This document shows, piece after piece, positions 47,246 to 56,097 of a stretch of 64,000 nt of DNA. Numbering within the stretch: the first letter of the stretch is position 1; every line of letters begins with the position of its first letter. The position numbers and the translations under genes were made by a program. The stretch comes from Sphingomonas kaistensis (lineage in GTDB: Bacteria; Pseudomonadota; Alphaproteobacteria; Sphingomonadales; Sphingomonadaceae). Under the pieces are notes generated by a model. The model saw only the letters and a list, made by a program, of their open reading frames with translations. It had not been told where the DNA came from and made no database searches. The stretch covers positions 2,611,001 to 2,675,000 of the forward strand of contig NZ_JAATJC010000001.1 in the NCBI RefSeq assembly GCF_011927725.1, given 5' to 3'.

Positions 47246-49294
47246 TCAACTGGGGTGCGCTTCGACCTCGGCCTGGTCGGCCGGGCGGGCGGTCTCGTGG
47301 CGCGGCTCCGGGGCCATCTCGTCCAACCGCGCCAGCACCTGCGGCACGATCTTCTCCACCGTCAGGCCGAAGTGATCGTAAAGATCCTTGGCAGGGGCGC
47401 TTGCGCCGAAGCCGTCGAGACCGAAACGCAGCCCCTGCACCATTGTCAGGCGCTCCCACCCGAAGGTCGTCCCGGCCTCGATCGAGACGCGCAGTATCTG
47501 TTCGGGCGCGGCGCTCGGCAGCACGGATTCGCGGTAGCTCTCCTCCTGCGCCTCGAACCGGCGCCAGTTGGGCAGACTGACGACACGGGCCGCGACGCCC
47601 TCCCCGTCCAGCTTGTCGGCAACGTCGAGCGCCAATTCGACCTCGGACCCGGTGGCGATCAGGATCACCTTGGGATCGGCGCACTCGCGCACGACGTAGC
47701 CGCCGCGCGCCGACAGGTTGGAGTCCGCCTTGCCGGTCCGCACCGGGCGGAGGTTCTGGCGCGACAGGCACAATACCGACGGACCGTCCTGCTCGAGCGC
47801 ATCGGCCCACGCTTCCGCCGTCTCGACCGCGTCGGCCGGCCGCCACACCTCGAGGTTCGGGATCAGGCGCAGGCTCTGGATATGCTCCACCGGCTGGTGC
47901 GTCGGACCATCCTCGCCAAGCCCGATCGAATCGTGGGTCATGACATAGACGACCCGGGCGTTCTGCAGCGCCGACAGGCGCATCGCGGCGCGGCAATAAT
48001 CGGAGAAGACCAGGAAGGTGCCGCCATAGGGGATGACACCGCCGTGCAGCGCCATGCCGTTCATCGCCGCGGCCATGCCGAACTCGCGGATGCCGTAATA
48101 GACATAGCGGCCCGAATAATCGTCGGCGGTCAGCGGGCCGGTCGACTTGGTCTTGGTGTTGTTGGAGCCGGTAAGATCGGCCGAACCGCCGATGGTGGCG
48201 GGCACCGCGACATTGACGACTTCCAGCGCCATCTCGCTCGCCTTGCGGGTGGCGACGGTGGGCGGGTTGTCGAGCAGCGCGTCGAGATAGGGCTGCAGCC
48301 AGCGTCCGTCGGCCTCACCGGCCATGCGGCGGGTGAATTCGTCGGCCTTGCCGCTGGCGGCGAGGCGCTTCTCCCACGCGGCGCGCTCGGCAGCGCCGCG
48401 GCTGCCGGCCTTGAGCCAGGCATCGCGGACGTCGGCAGGGATCGTGAATTCCTGCGGTTCGAGGCCGAGGCCCTTGCGGGCGGCTTCGACTTCGGCCTTG
48501 CCGAGCGCGGCACCGTGAGTGGCCGAGGTGCCCTGCTTGTTGGGTGCGCCGTAGCCGATGATCGTCTTACAGCGGATCAGGCTCGGCCGGTGGTCGGCAT
48601 GGGCCTTTTCAAGCGCCTGCGCGACCTTGCCCGCATCGAGGCCGTCGCACTCGATGGTGTGCCACCCGCTCGCCGCGTGACGCGCCATGACGTCTTCGGA
48701 GCGGCTGAGTTCGGTCGATCCGTCGATGGTGATCTTGTTGTCGTCCCAAAGGACGATCAGCCGGCCGAGCTTGAGGTGACCGGCAAGGCCCACCGCCTCG
48801 TGATTGATGCCCTCCATCAGGCAGCCGTCGCCGGCGATGACATAGGTGCGGTGGTCGACCAGATCGTCGCCGTAGAGGGCATTGAGATGGCGTTCGGCGA
48901 TCGCCATGCCGACCGCGGTCGCAAGGCCCTGCCCGAGCGGGCCGGTGGTCGTCTCGACCCCGGTGAGCTCGAAATTCTCCGGATGGCCGGCGCAGGGCGA
49001 GCCGAGCTGGCGGAAGCGCTTGATCTCATCAAGCGTGGGATGCTCGTAACCGGTGAGGTGCAGCAGCGCGTAGATCAGCATCGAGCCGTGGCCGGCCGAC
49101 AGCACGAAGCGGTCGCGGTCGGGCCACTTGGGATCGGCCGGATCGTACTTCATCACCTTGGTGAAAAGCGCGGTAGCGGCGTCCGCCATGCCCATCGGCA
49201 TGCCCGGATGGCCGCTATTGGCGGCCTCGACCGCGTCCATGGCCAGTGCCCGGATGGCATTGGCAAGACGGCGCTGGGTCGGCTGCATCATCAC
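47246..49294 (-). CDS. tkt: Transketolase
   Basis: A 682-residue thiamine-diphosphate enzyme of the pentose phosphate pathway. Sequences include SGHPGMPMGMADAATALF, the ThDP/Mg motif GDGCLMEGINHEAVGLAGHLKLGRLIVLWDDNKITIDG, and the pyrimidine-domain ESIGLGEDGPTHQPVEHIQSLR-type segment (HDSIGLGEDGPTHQPVEH). Three successive ATG codons give MMMQPTQRR; which is used is open. It heads the tkt-gapA-pgk-aldolase cluster and is divergent from the zapA locus. Confidence 0.95.
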   Translation of the reverse strand: MMMQPTQRRLANAIRALAMDAVEAANSGHPGMPMGMADAATALFTKVMKYDPADPKWPDRDRFVLSAGHGSMLIYALLHLTGYEHPTLDEIKRFRQLGSPCAGHPENFELTGVETTTGPLGQGLATAVGMAIAERHLNALYGDDLVDHRTYVIAGDGCLMEGINHEAVGLAGHLKLGRLIVLWDDNKITIDGSTELSRSEDVMARHAASGWHTIECDGLDAGKVAQALEKAHADHRPSLIRCKTIIGYGAPNKQGTSATHGAALGKAEVEAARKGLGLEPQEFTIPADVRDAWLKAGSRGAAERAAWEKRLAASGKADEFTRRMAGEADGRWLQPYLDALLDNPPTVATRKASEMALEVVNVAVPATIGGSADLTGSNNTKTKSTGPLTADDYSGRYVYYGIREFGMAAAMNGMALHGGVIPYGGTFLVFSDYCRAAMRLSALQNARVVYVMTHDSIGLGEDGPTHQPVEHIQSLRLIPNLEVWRPADAVETAEAWADALEQDGPSVLCLSRQNLRPVRTGKADSNLSARGGYVVRECADPKVILIATGSEVELALDVADKLDGEGVAARVVSLPNWRRFEAQEESYRESVLPSAAPEQILRVSIEAGTTFGWERLTMVQGLRFGLDGFGASAPAKDLYDHFGLTVEKIVPQVLARLDEMAPEPRHETARPADQAEVEAHPS

Positions 49295-49423
49295 TCCGCT
49301 GTTCGTAACGGCGACGCACCGGAGTCGGCCGCGCCGGTAGTGCGGCCCCTTTGGGCGGTGAGCCGTTGAGCGTCAACACCCGCGCCGCTTGGCAGGTCCC
49401 ATCAAGAGGCATAGGTCAGGGCC

Positions 49424-49597
49424 ATGACACAGGAAGCATTGGAAACGGCACTGACGCGGGCCGAACGCGCGCTCGCCCGGATCGAACGGGTGGCCGAGCA
49501 GGTCGGCCGGCGTGGCGATGGCGAGGAACGGCTGCGCGAGCGGGTCCGCACGGCAATCGCCGAACTCGACCAGATCATTCGCAAGGTGGAGGCCTGA
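49424..49597 (+). CDS. 57-residue coiled-coil protein upstream of zapA
   Basis: A small ATG-started frame of 58 codons. The product is wholly helical and highly charged: MTQEALETALTRAERALARIERVAEQ, then a Gly/Arg hinge, then ERLRERVRTAIAELDQII, a clear heptad pattern. A comparable small coiled-coil gene (DUF4164 type) precedes zapA in other alphaproteobacteria. Its stop is three bases before the zapA ATG, with the zapA ribosome site (GGAGG) inside its last codons. A partner of ZapA is a reasonable guess only. Confidence 0.7.
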   Translation: MTQEALETALTRAERALARIERVAEQVGRRGDGEERLRERVRTAIAELDQIIRKVEA

Positions 49598-49600
49598 CCG

Positions 49601-49924
49601 ATGGCCGAAATCGACATCGAGATCGCCGGGCGGCGCTACAAGGTCGCCTGCCGCGACGGCGAGGAGCAGAACCTGCGCCACGCCGCCGAGATGGTGGACG
49701 CCAAGGGCCGCGAGGCACTGGCCGGGCTTGGCGCCCTGTCCGAAAGCCGCACCCTGCTGTTCGCCTCCCTGCTGCTGGCCGACCAGTTGATCGACAAGCG
49801 CGGCGTCGCCACGCCCTTGCCGACCATGCCGCCTGACCCGCAGGTCGTGCGCCGGGTCGATGCGCTGGCCGAGCGGCTCGAGCTTCTCGCGTCCAAGCTT
49901 GAGAAAGAGGTCGCAAGCGCCTAA
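49601..49924 (+). CDS. zapA: Cell division protein ZapA
   Basis: A 107-residue ZapA, which bundles FtsZ filaments at midcell. It has the N-terminal beta-hairpin domain IDIEIAGRRYKVACRDGEEQNLRHAAEMVD and a C-terminal coiled coil (VVRRVDALAERLELLASKLEKEV). It is preceded by a 57-residue coiled-coil gene and followed by the 6S RNA and formyl-THF cyclo-ligase, the classic arrangement in many proteobacteria. Confidence 0.92.
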   Translation: MAEIDIEIAGRRYKVACRDGEEQNLRHAAEMVDAKGREALAGLGALSESRTLLFASLLLADQLIDKRGVATPLPTMPPDPQVVRRVDALAERLELLASKLEKEVASA

Positions 49925-49937
49925 GTAAGACAAGACG

Positions 49938-50089
49938 GGTACTGCCTGGCACGCGCCTCATGAAATCCCTGAGGCTATTCCCGATCCATGGGGGCTGTCC
50001 CTGGCTGGTTCGCTAAGGTCTCTTAGAGGTCCGGCACACATGGCTCCCACCTGACGTTACAGGCGTCAGAGGATTACAAGGCTCCGACC
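49938..50089 (+). ncRNA. ssrS: 6S RNA
   Basis: The 166-base gap between zapA and the formyl-THF cyclo-ligase gene is the standard site of 6S RNA, which mimics an open promoter and sequesters housekeeping RNA polymerase. The sequence contains no good reading frame but several hairpins: CCTCA/TGAGG near 49957-49974, an apical CTAAG-gtct-CTTAG at about 50013-50026, and CTGACG/CGTCAG at about 50050-50068, with further pairing such as GCTGG/CCGGC around the apical stem. Ends are approximate. Assignment rests on locus plus secondary-structure pattern read by eye. Confidence 0.8.
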
Positions 50090-50090
50090 T

Positions 50091-50681
50091 ATGGTGGTCC
50101 CGTCAACCTCCTCTCCCGCCGACAAGACCGCGCTGCGGGCCGCGCTACGTGCGCGGCGCAGGGATTATGCCGCAAGTCTGCCGCCAGAGACCCGCACGTT
50201 GCTGGAAGACTATCTGACGGCAGCGCTCGAACCCTTGCTGTTCGCCGCCCGGATCGTCGCAGCCTATCAGCCGATGAAAGACGAGATCAGCCCACTCGGA
50301 GCCCTCGCCCGGGCGCGGGCGCTGGGCAAGGCGACCGCCCTTCCCGCCTTTGCGGCGCGCGATTCGCGAATGACCTTTCGCAGCGGCGAGGCGAGCGAGG
50401 CGGGCCCGTGGGGACTGCTTCAGCCGCCCTTGTCCGCGCCGCCGGTGCAGCCCGACCTGATCCTCGTCCCGCTGGTCGGCTGTGATCCCCTCGGCAACCG
50501 CATCGGCATGGGCCAGGGCCATTACGACCGCGCGCTGGAAGGGCTACGGAACAACGCCCGGCTGGTCGGGATCGGCTGGGAGTTCCAGTTGCTGGACGCG
50601 GAAATCGGCGCCGATCCCTGGGACCAGCCCCTCGACGCCTTCGCCTCACCCGCCGGAATCACGGAGTTCAACACCAAGTGA
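50091..50681 (+). CDS. 5-formyltetrahydrofolate cyclo-ligase
   Basis: A 196-residue ATP-dependent enzyme converting 5-formyl-THF to 5,10-methenyl-THF. It shows KTALRAALRARRRDYAAS at the N-terminus, VAAYQPMKDEISP, and the signature near the C-terminus, CDPLGNRIGMGQGHYDRALE, where the common form reads RLGYGGGYYDR. It lies just downstream of 6S RNA, so part of its message may be processed from the 6S transcript, as in E. coli. The GTG start of the next gene overlaps its stop. Confidence 0.92.
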   Translation: MVVPSTSSPADKTALRAALRARRRDYAASLPPETRTLLEDYLTAALEPLLFAARIVAAYQPMKDEISPLGALARARALGKATALPAFAARDSRMTFRSGEASEAGPWGLLQPPLSAPPVQPDLILVPLVGCDPLGNRIGMGQGHYDRALEGLRNNARLVGIGWEFQLLDAEIGADPWDQPLDAFASPAGITEFNTK

Positions 50682-50914
50682 ACCACGAAGAACAGCCTCG
50701 TCCGCGACCCACCGCCGGCGTGTTCATGATCATCGGGATCATCATCATCTGGTCGATCCTGGTCGCTTCGGTGTCGGACATCGTGACCCGCTGGCCAGCC
50801 CTGGTTCAGCTGCTTTTCTATATCGTCGCGGGTGTTGTCTGGATCCTGCCACTGCGGCCGATCCTGCGCTGGAGCGAGACCGGCCGGTGGCGGGCGGACC
50901 CGCCGAAACCTTGA
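50678..50914 (+). CDS. DUF2842 family small membrane protein
   Basis: A 78-residue protein with two hydrophobic helices, AGVFMIIGIIIIWSILVASV and LVQLLFYIVAGVVWILPLRPIL, matching the DUF2842 pattern (ending WxLPLRPxLxW). The function is unknown. The GTG at 50678 overlaps the cyclo-ligase stop as GTGA, so it is probably translated with it. Confidence 0.85.
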   Translation: MNHEEQPRPRPTAGVFMIIGIIIIWSILVASVSDIVTRWPALVQLLFYIVAGVVWILPLRPILRWSETGRWRADPPKP

Positions 50915-50951
50915 AAATCGCGAGTGATTTAGCTACCTCATACACTCTCCC

Positions 50952-52088
50952 ATGACCTCTTTGACCCTCCCCTCCAGCCGGCCCGGCCCGGTCCAGCAGG
51001 CCGCAGCCTTGCTCCGTGCCCGTCCGCGCGAAAGCGCCGGCGCCGGTCTGCTGCTGCTTGCGGCCTGCCTGTCGGTGGCGGCGGTGGCGAACGACAGCGG
51101 TGCGGTTCCGGTGCGTGCCGAGGCGGTCGCCGCGCCGGCCGCGCCCGCGGTCCAGGACATTACTCCGTTCGCCGTCCGGCAGATCGCTCCGGGCGAAGCG
51201 CAGAAGCTGAATGCGGCGATGCCGCTCGCCGGCGGGCCCAATCCCGCTGCCGCGCCGTTCGTGCTGAAGGCGGACAGCAAGACCTATGGCCGGGCGCTCG
51301 AATGCCTCACCCAGGCGATTTATTACGAAGCCGCGCGCGAAAGCGAAGACGGCCAGCGCGGCGTTGCGCAGGTGGTCCTGAACCGGATGCGCCACCCCGC
51401 CTATCCGGCCAGCGTCTGCGCGGTCGTCTACCAGGGTGCCGAGCGTCCGACGGGCTGCCAGTTCAGCTTCACCTGCGACGGCTCTCTCGCCCGAGCGCCG
51501 ATGCGCGATTACTGGGACCGTGCCCGCCGCATCGCCGACGAGGCGCTGAAGGGCTATGTCGCCGCGTCGGTCGGCAACGCCACCCATTACCATGCCGATT
51601 ATGTCGCGCCTTACTGGGCACCGACGTTGACCAAGAATGCGGTGATCGGCGCGCACATCTTCTATCGCTGGCGGGGCAATTGGGGCCAGTCGGGCGCCTT
51701 CACCCAGAAGTGGGCGAAGCGCGAGTCCGATCCTGCCTTCCTGCGCAGCGCGGCGCTTGCCGCCGAAGCCCGCTACGCAGCCACCCTGCCCAGCGTCGGC
51801 TCGACGGTGGCCGAGGCCCGCCAGAACCTCCCGCCCGAGCTTGCCAAGCTGGTCGAGCCCGAAATCGCCGCTGGTGGCGCCAAGCGCGTCGCTCTGCGCC
51901 TCGAAGCGCGTCGCCGGGTCGAGGAAGCCACGCGTGAGCCGCGGCCGGCCGCAAGCGGGTCGAGCAGCCTCAACTGGGGCCTGACCGGCACGCCGGTGGA
52001 GGAAGCCGAGCAGGCACCGCTTGGCCGCAAGCCGGCGCCAACCACCGCCGCGAACAGCGCCGGAGCCGCGCCGAGCGCAGCCGAATAG
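50952..52088 (+). CDS. Cell wall hydrolase, SleB (Hydrolase_2) type
   Basis: A 378-residue exported protein. An N-terminal hydrophobic segment (about 28-48, SAGAGLLLLAACLSVAAVA) serves as signal or anchor after an Arg-containing leader. The SleB-type domain (about 115-235) contains ALECLTQAIYYEAARESEDGQRGVAQVVLNRM with the catalytic Glu, then CQFSFTCDG and NATHYHADYVAPYWAP. The long C-terminal part is Ala/Pro/Arg-rich and probably unstructured. SleB-type enzymes are lytic transglycosylases in spores; in proteobacteria their role is peptidoglycan turnover. Confidence 0.9.
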   Translation: MTSLTLPSSRPGPVQQAAALLRARPRESAGAGLLLLAACLSVAAVANDSGAVPVRAEAVAAPAAPAVQDITPFAVRQIAPGEAQKLNAAMPLAGGPNPAAAPFVLKADSKTYGRALECLTQAIYYEAARESEDGQRGVAQVVLNRMRHPAYPASVCAVVYQGAERPTGCQFSFTCDGSLARAPMRDYWDRARRIADEALKGYVAASVGNATHYHADYVAPYWAPTLTKNAVIGAHIFYRWRGNWGQSGAFTQKWAKRESDPAFLRSAALAAEARYAATLPSVGSTVAEARQNLPPELAKLVEPEIAAGGAKRVALRLEARRRVEEATREPRPAASGSSSLNWGLTGTPVEEAEQAPLGRKPAPTTAANSAGAAPSAAE

Positions 52089-52099
52089 GCAGGCGCACC

Positions 52100-52120
52100 G
52101 GCCGGCCCCGGGGGGCGGCC
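52100..52120. terminator. GC-rich hairpin between sleB-type gene and tRNA-Asp
   Basis: GGCCG-gCCCC...GGGG-CGGCC forms a strong stem of about 9 pairs with one bulged base, 12 bases past the hydrolase stop. Only a poor T-run follows (CTTTAT). It could end the plus-strand hydrolase message or the convergent tRNA transcript. Confidence 0.35.
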
Positions 52121-52145
52121 TGACGGCTTTATCGATGACAGGAAA

Positions 52146-52222
<77 letters not shown>

Positions 52223-52312
52223 GTTTGGTGTGGGCGGCCAACTAGGAGACAAGCGCGGGAGCGTCAACCGCAATATCGACCGACCGCGCGGACTTTTGTG
52301 TCGTGACGCCCC

Positions 52313-53500
52313 TCAGGCCCCCTGCGCGGTGGCGGAATGCTCCTCTTCCTCCTCCCCGGCATGGGTCAGCGTGCCCTGTTCAAACAGGAAGCCGGCGATG
52401 TCAGGGGTTCCGGCCGCGGCGAACACGGTCTTGAGGATGATCAGCAGCGGAATGGCCAGCAAGGCGCCCGTCGTTCCCCACACCCAGGCCCAGAAGCTGA
52501 GCGACAGCAGGATGAGCAAGGGATTGATCCTGACCCGCTTGCCCACCACCAGCGGCGTGATGGCATTGGCCTCGACCATGTGCATGCCGACGAAGATCAA
52601 CGGCGGCAGAAGCGCGGTCCACGGATCGGAGAAGCTGATCAGCCCGCCCAGCGCCAGCAGAAGCGCGGCGGCGATCGGGCCGAGATAGGGGATGTAGTTC
52701 AGCACCGCGACGATACCGCCCCACATCAGCGGCGAATCCATCCCCATCCACCACAGGATGCCGGCCACCAGCGCGCCCAGGGTCACGTTGATGAGGGTGA
52801 TGGTCCCAAGATAGGTGGAGGTCGCCGCCACCACCTGCTGGATGACGCGGGCGGTGGTCAGCGCCCCTTCGAAGCTGCCCCGGCTGGTGATCGTCTGCTT
52901 GCGCATCGCGGTCCAGCCGGACAGGAAGAAGTAGATCACCAGCAGCGCGAAGAACAATTGGATCAGCGCGTGCGGCGCGCTGCTGGTCAGCAGGTCGAAC
53001 ATCGAATTGGGCGTCTCGACCTGGACCGTGCGGGCGCCGCCGGTACTGGCGCTCGGCAACTGGTTGAGGATCCGGTCGACGAAGCGTTCGAGATCCTTCA
53101 CCAAAGCCAGGATCGGCTCCAGCGCCTCGCGGACTCGGCCGATCCGCTCCGGCAGCAGGGCGACCCAGTCGATCGCCGGGATGACGATCGACAGCAGCGC
53201 AAAGGCCATCACGCCAAGGAACAGGATCACGCACGACAGCGCGGACAGCGCCGAGGGCAATCCGCGCCGCTCGAACCATTCCAGCATCGGGACCAGGGCG
53301 ATGGCGATCACCAGCGCGGCGGTCACCGGCAAGAAGAACTCGGCCCCTGCTCGAAGCGCGAAGGGGATGGCGAAAACGAGGCCGATGCCGGCGATCAACG
53401 TCAGCGAGGCGAGCAGCCGATCGCGCTTGATCGTGATGTGCTCGGCAAGGACGGCCGCCTCGTCTTCGGCATGATCGGGTCGTGAGGTGGGCGCGTCCAT
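52313..53500 (-). CDS. AI-2E family transporter (PerM/TqsA type)
   Basis: A 395-residue membrane protein with eight helices in the usual 3+5 layout and a large central loop (about 130-200). The conserved motif NYIPYLGPIAAALL and the helix pair LGTITLINVTLGALVAGILWWMG are present. Family members export autoinducer-2 or other small solutes, or act as Na+/H+ antiporters; the substrate cannot be assigned. The C-terminus ends in a run of Glu (GEEEEEHS), not unusual for the family. Confidence 0.9.
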   Translation of the reverse strand: MDAPTSRPDHAEDEAAVLAEHITIKRDRLLASLTLIAGIGLVFAIPFALRAGAEFFLPVTAALVIAIALVPMLEWFERRGLPSALSALSCVILFLGVMAFALLSIVIPAIDWVALLPERIGRVREALEPILALVKDLERFVDRILNQLPSASTGGARTVQVETPNSMFDLLTSSAPHALIQLFFALLVIYFFLSGWTAMRKQTITSRGSFEGALTTARVIQQVVAATSTYLGTITLINVTLGALVAGILWWMGMDSPLMWGGIVAVLNYIPYLGPIAAALLLALGGLISFSDPWTALLPPLIFVGMHMVEANAITPLVVGKRVRINPLLILLSLSFWAWVWGTTGALLAIPLLIILKTVFAAAGTPDIAGFLFEQGTLTHAGEEEEEHSATAQGA

Positions 53501-53513
53501 GGCGCCACTCTAG

Positions 53514-53867
53514 TCAGCCCCGGGTCGCTCCGCCAGCGCTCACTCCGGCCGCATCGAGATGGGGGCCGAGCCGCCCACTGATCGCCAGGAAGAACATTCG
53601 GAAATCGCTGAACAGCGACCACAGGGGATAGGTGAAGGTCGCCGGCCGGTTCTTCTCGACGAAGAAATGCGCGAACCAGGCAAAGCCGTAGCCGGCGAGC
53701 GGCATGGCGAGCGCCCACCACGCATTGCCGGTCACCAGCAGCGCGACGAAGGCGGCGAGCACCAGCGCGGTTCCGACATAGTGAATCAGGCGTGTGCGCC
53801 GGCCCGAATGCTCCCGCAGGTAATAGGGCCAGAATTCGCCAAAGGTCTTGTAGCTGCGCTCTGCCAT
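53514..53867 (-). CDS. DUF962 / Mpo1-like membrane protein
   Basis: A 117-residue protein with two or three hydrophobic helices and the characteristic DUF962 sequences: SYKTFGEFWPYYLREHSGRRTRLIHYVGTAL and WFAHFFVEKNRPATFTYPLWSLFSDFRMF. The yeast homologue Mpo1 is an Fe-dependent dioxygenase in fatty-acid alpha-oxidation of phytosphingosine; the HY, AHFF and EKNRP positions that match its metal-binding His/acid residues are present here. A lipid-oxidation role would be of interest in a sphingolipid-bearing group but is inference. Confidence 0.85.
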   Translation of the reverse strand: MAERSYKTFGEFWPYYLREHSGRRTRLIHYVGTALVLAAFVALLVTGNAWWALAMPLAGYGFAWFAHFFVEKNRPATFTYPLWSLFSDFRMFFLAISGRLGPHLDAAGVSAGGATRG

Positions 53868-53876
53868 GGCGGCAGA

Positions 53877-55166
53877 CTAGCCCCGCGCCCCGGCCCCCTC
53901 AACCCGTTCCGGTGCTGCCTCGCCCGGCTCCGGTGGCTCCTCCCCGGTGACCTGATCGAGGGCGAGGCCGGCGGTCAGGCCGTGGACGAGGGTCGACAGC
54001 AGGATGGTGCCGACAATTGTCGCCCACAGCTCATATTCGTTGGTCAGCTTCACATGGTGCCCGGCGTAGGCGAGATAATAGATCGAACCGATGCCGCGCA
54101 CCCCGTAAAAGGCCACCACCGCCCGCTCGCGCCCGCGCAGCATGGTGCCGGTCAGCGACAGCCACGCCGCAGCCGGCCGGATCACCAGGATCAGCACCCC
54201 GGCGATCAGCGCGTTGGCGGGCGTGAAGTGCGGCCACAGCACCGGCAGGATGGCGCCCAGGCCGACCAGCAGGATCGCGGTCAGCGCATGTTCCAGCGAT
54301 TCGGAGAAGTCGTGCAGCTTCTTGTGGAAGTCGTGGGTGCTTTCCGAACGCCGGAGGGTGAGCCCCGCGACAAAGGCCGCGATGAAGCCGTAGCCCTCGA
54401 CCAGCTCGGTCGCGCCATAGGCCAGCAGCACCCCGGCGAAGGCGATCACGCCGCTTTCGGTGCGGGCGAGCGCGTTCTCGCGCGGCCAGTCGAACAGCAA
54501 CTTGCCGAGCAGCCAGCCGACCGCAGCGCCCGACAGCCCGCCGACCACGACGCGGTAGAGGAGATCGCGGAGCACCCACTCCCCCGCCATGTCCCAGCTG
54601 ATCATCCCGGCGCCGGCGACCAGGATGCCGAGGTGCACGAAGGGAAAGGCCAGGCCGTCGTTCAGTCCGGCTTCGGTGGTGAGCGTGAAGCGGACGGGAT
54701 GCTCGCCGCCCTCGAGGGGAGGCCCGACCGCGACATCGGCGGCAAGAACGGGATCGGTCGGTGCCAGCACCGCGCCCAGCAGCAGCGCGCCGGCAAAGGT
54801 CATCCCCGCAGCGAACCAGCCGAAAAGCGCCAAGGCGGCGATGCACAGCGGCATGGCGATTAGCAGCAGCCGAAGCGTCGGCCACCATTGCCCGCGGTCA
54901 ACCAGCCGATCGATCCTGAGACCGGTCCCGAACAGGCCGACGATGACGCAAATCTCGGCCATGATCTCCCACCCACGCGGTTGGCTGACGGGATCGAGCC
55001 CGGCGCGAGCTTCGGGAAAGGGCAGAAAGGCAAGCAGCCCGGCGACGATCAGCAAGGCGGAGGCCGCCGGCTCCCGCCCCGAGACGAAGCGCGGGAGCCA
55101 GAAGGCGATCAGAATGGCGAGGCCGACCCCGGCAAGGCCGATGTGATAGGTTTCAAATCCGAACAT
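53877..55166 (-). CDS. Cation:proton antiporter (CPA1/NhaP type)
   Basis: A 429-residue antiporter with about 12 helices. The ion-binding stretch is LGAVLAPTDPVLAADVAVGPP (TDPV with its Asp), and TTEAGLNDGLAFPFVHLG holds the second Asp in the ND motif typical of CPA1 exchangers. The C-terminus is a short cytosolic Glu/Pro-rich tail. The ATG at 55166 begins MFGFETYHIGLAGVGLAILIAFW; the frame is open upstream without membrane sequence. A monovalent cation (Na+ or K+) is the probable substrate. Confidence 0.92.
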   Translation of the reverse strand: MFGFETYHIGLAGVGLAILIAFWLPRFVSGREPAASALLIVAGLLAFLPFPEARAGLDPVSQPRGWEIMAEICVIVGLFGTGLRIDRLVDRGQWWPTLRLLLIAMPLCIAALALFGWFAAGMTFAGALLLGAVLAPTDPVLAADVAVGPPLEGGEHPVRFTLTTEAGLNDGLAFPFVHLGILVAGAGMISWDMAGEWVLRDLLYRVVVGGLSGAAVGWLLGKLLFDWPRENALARTESGVIAFAGVLLAYGATELVEGYGFIAAFVAGLTLRRSESTHDFHKKLHDFSESLEHALTAILLVGLGAILPVLWPHFTPANALIAGVLILVIRPAAAWLSLTGTMLRGRERAVVAFYGVRGIGSIYYLAYAGHHVKLTNEYELWATIVGTILLSTLVHGLTAGLALDQVTGEEPPEPGEAAPERVEGAGARG

Positions 55167-55287
55167 GTCGCTCGCCCAATGCTTGGGAGTGAGCAGTCGT
55201 TGCGCGTCATCAACTATCGGGCGGCGGCGCACGAAAAAGGGGAGCGCCTTGCGGCACTCCCCTTCGACGCAACAATCGAGGCTCGAA

Positions 55288-56097
55288 TCAGGCCATCTGA
55301 AGCAGATGGGCCGCACGCCGCTGGCGACGCATCGCGCCACCAATGACCCCGAACCCGAGGAGCATCATCGCCCAGGTGCCAGGCTCCGGCACGGCCGCGA
55401 CCGCAGCGAAGTTGAACGAACGCGACCCGAACGAGCCCGACGCGGCGACATTGTCCGCATAGCCGACGAAGTTGGCACCGGACCCGCTGCCGTTACCGAC
55501 GCTGACACCGCTGACGAATGCGGCGTCGGTGTAGAAGGACGAGGCGCCCCACCCGGCGATGGTGTTGAAGACGTAGCTGCCAGGGCTGGCCGGATCGAAG
55601 GTCGGGCCCTGCCCGGCGACAAACCGCCAGAAGCGGGCCTCGGGGTTGCTCTCGTACCAGGTGTTGAGATCGTAGAAGCCCGCGCCGGCACCATTGGCGT
55701 CGTTGTAGGCTGCTTCCCAGATCAGTTCCGAGCGTTGGTCGCCGTCCTGAACCAGGAGACGAAGCGCCGGCGAAGCGTTGCCGTTCGGACCGCCATTGGC
55801 GACCATCCACTCGAACGTCAGGACGCTGACCTGATCGAGCGTGGCACCGGTCGGCGTGCCGCCACCATATTGGACGCCGGTCTGCACGCGGGTCCGGTCG
55901 CCGGTCAGCATCAGCGCGCCGTCGCCATCGTTCGATGTCGCCCCTTGGATCGACACAGTGCCGGTGTTCTCGCCGGGAATCGTTCCCCAGTTCTCACCCG
56001 CCGGCACCGGCGAATCGAGATCGGTGATCGTGTATTGCTGCGCCGCTGCAGGCGTCACGAAGAGGGCCGCAACAGCAGCCGCCAAAATCTTACGCAT
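55288..56097 (-). CDS. PEP-CTERM sorting domain-containing exported protein
   Basis: A 269-residue protein with a signal peptide (MRKILAAAVAALFVTPAAAQ), a beta-rich Gly/Asn/Ser-rich body (about 21-235) and a C-terminal PEP-CTERM signal: VPEPGTWAMMLLGFGVIGG followed by AMRRQRR. This is the PEPxxWAMM(L)xGF variant typical of sphingomonads. The exosortase EpsH/XrtA cleaves such tails and releases the protein to the surface or extracellular polysaccharide. No exosortase or EPS gene is in the window. AGGGGA lies about 11 bases before the ATG, and an AT-rich region with GTTAAC repeats lies upstream. Confidence 0.9.
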   Translation of the reverse strand: MRKILAAAVAALFVTPAAAQQYTITDLDSPVPAGENWGTIPGENTGTVSIQGATSNDGDGALMLTGDRTRVQTGVQYGGGTPTGATLDQVSVLTFEWMVANGGPNGNASPALRLLVQDGDQRSELIWEAAYNDANGAGAGFYDLNTWYESNPEARFWRFVAGQGPTFDPASPGSYVFNTIAGWGASSFYTDAAFVSGVSVGNGSGSGANFVGYADNVAASGSFGSRSFNFAAVAAVPEPGTWAMMLLGFGVIGGAMRRQRRAAHLLQMA

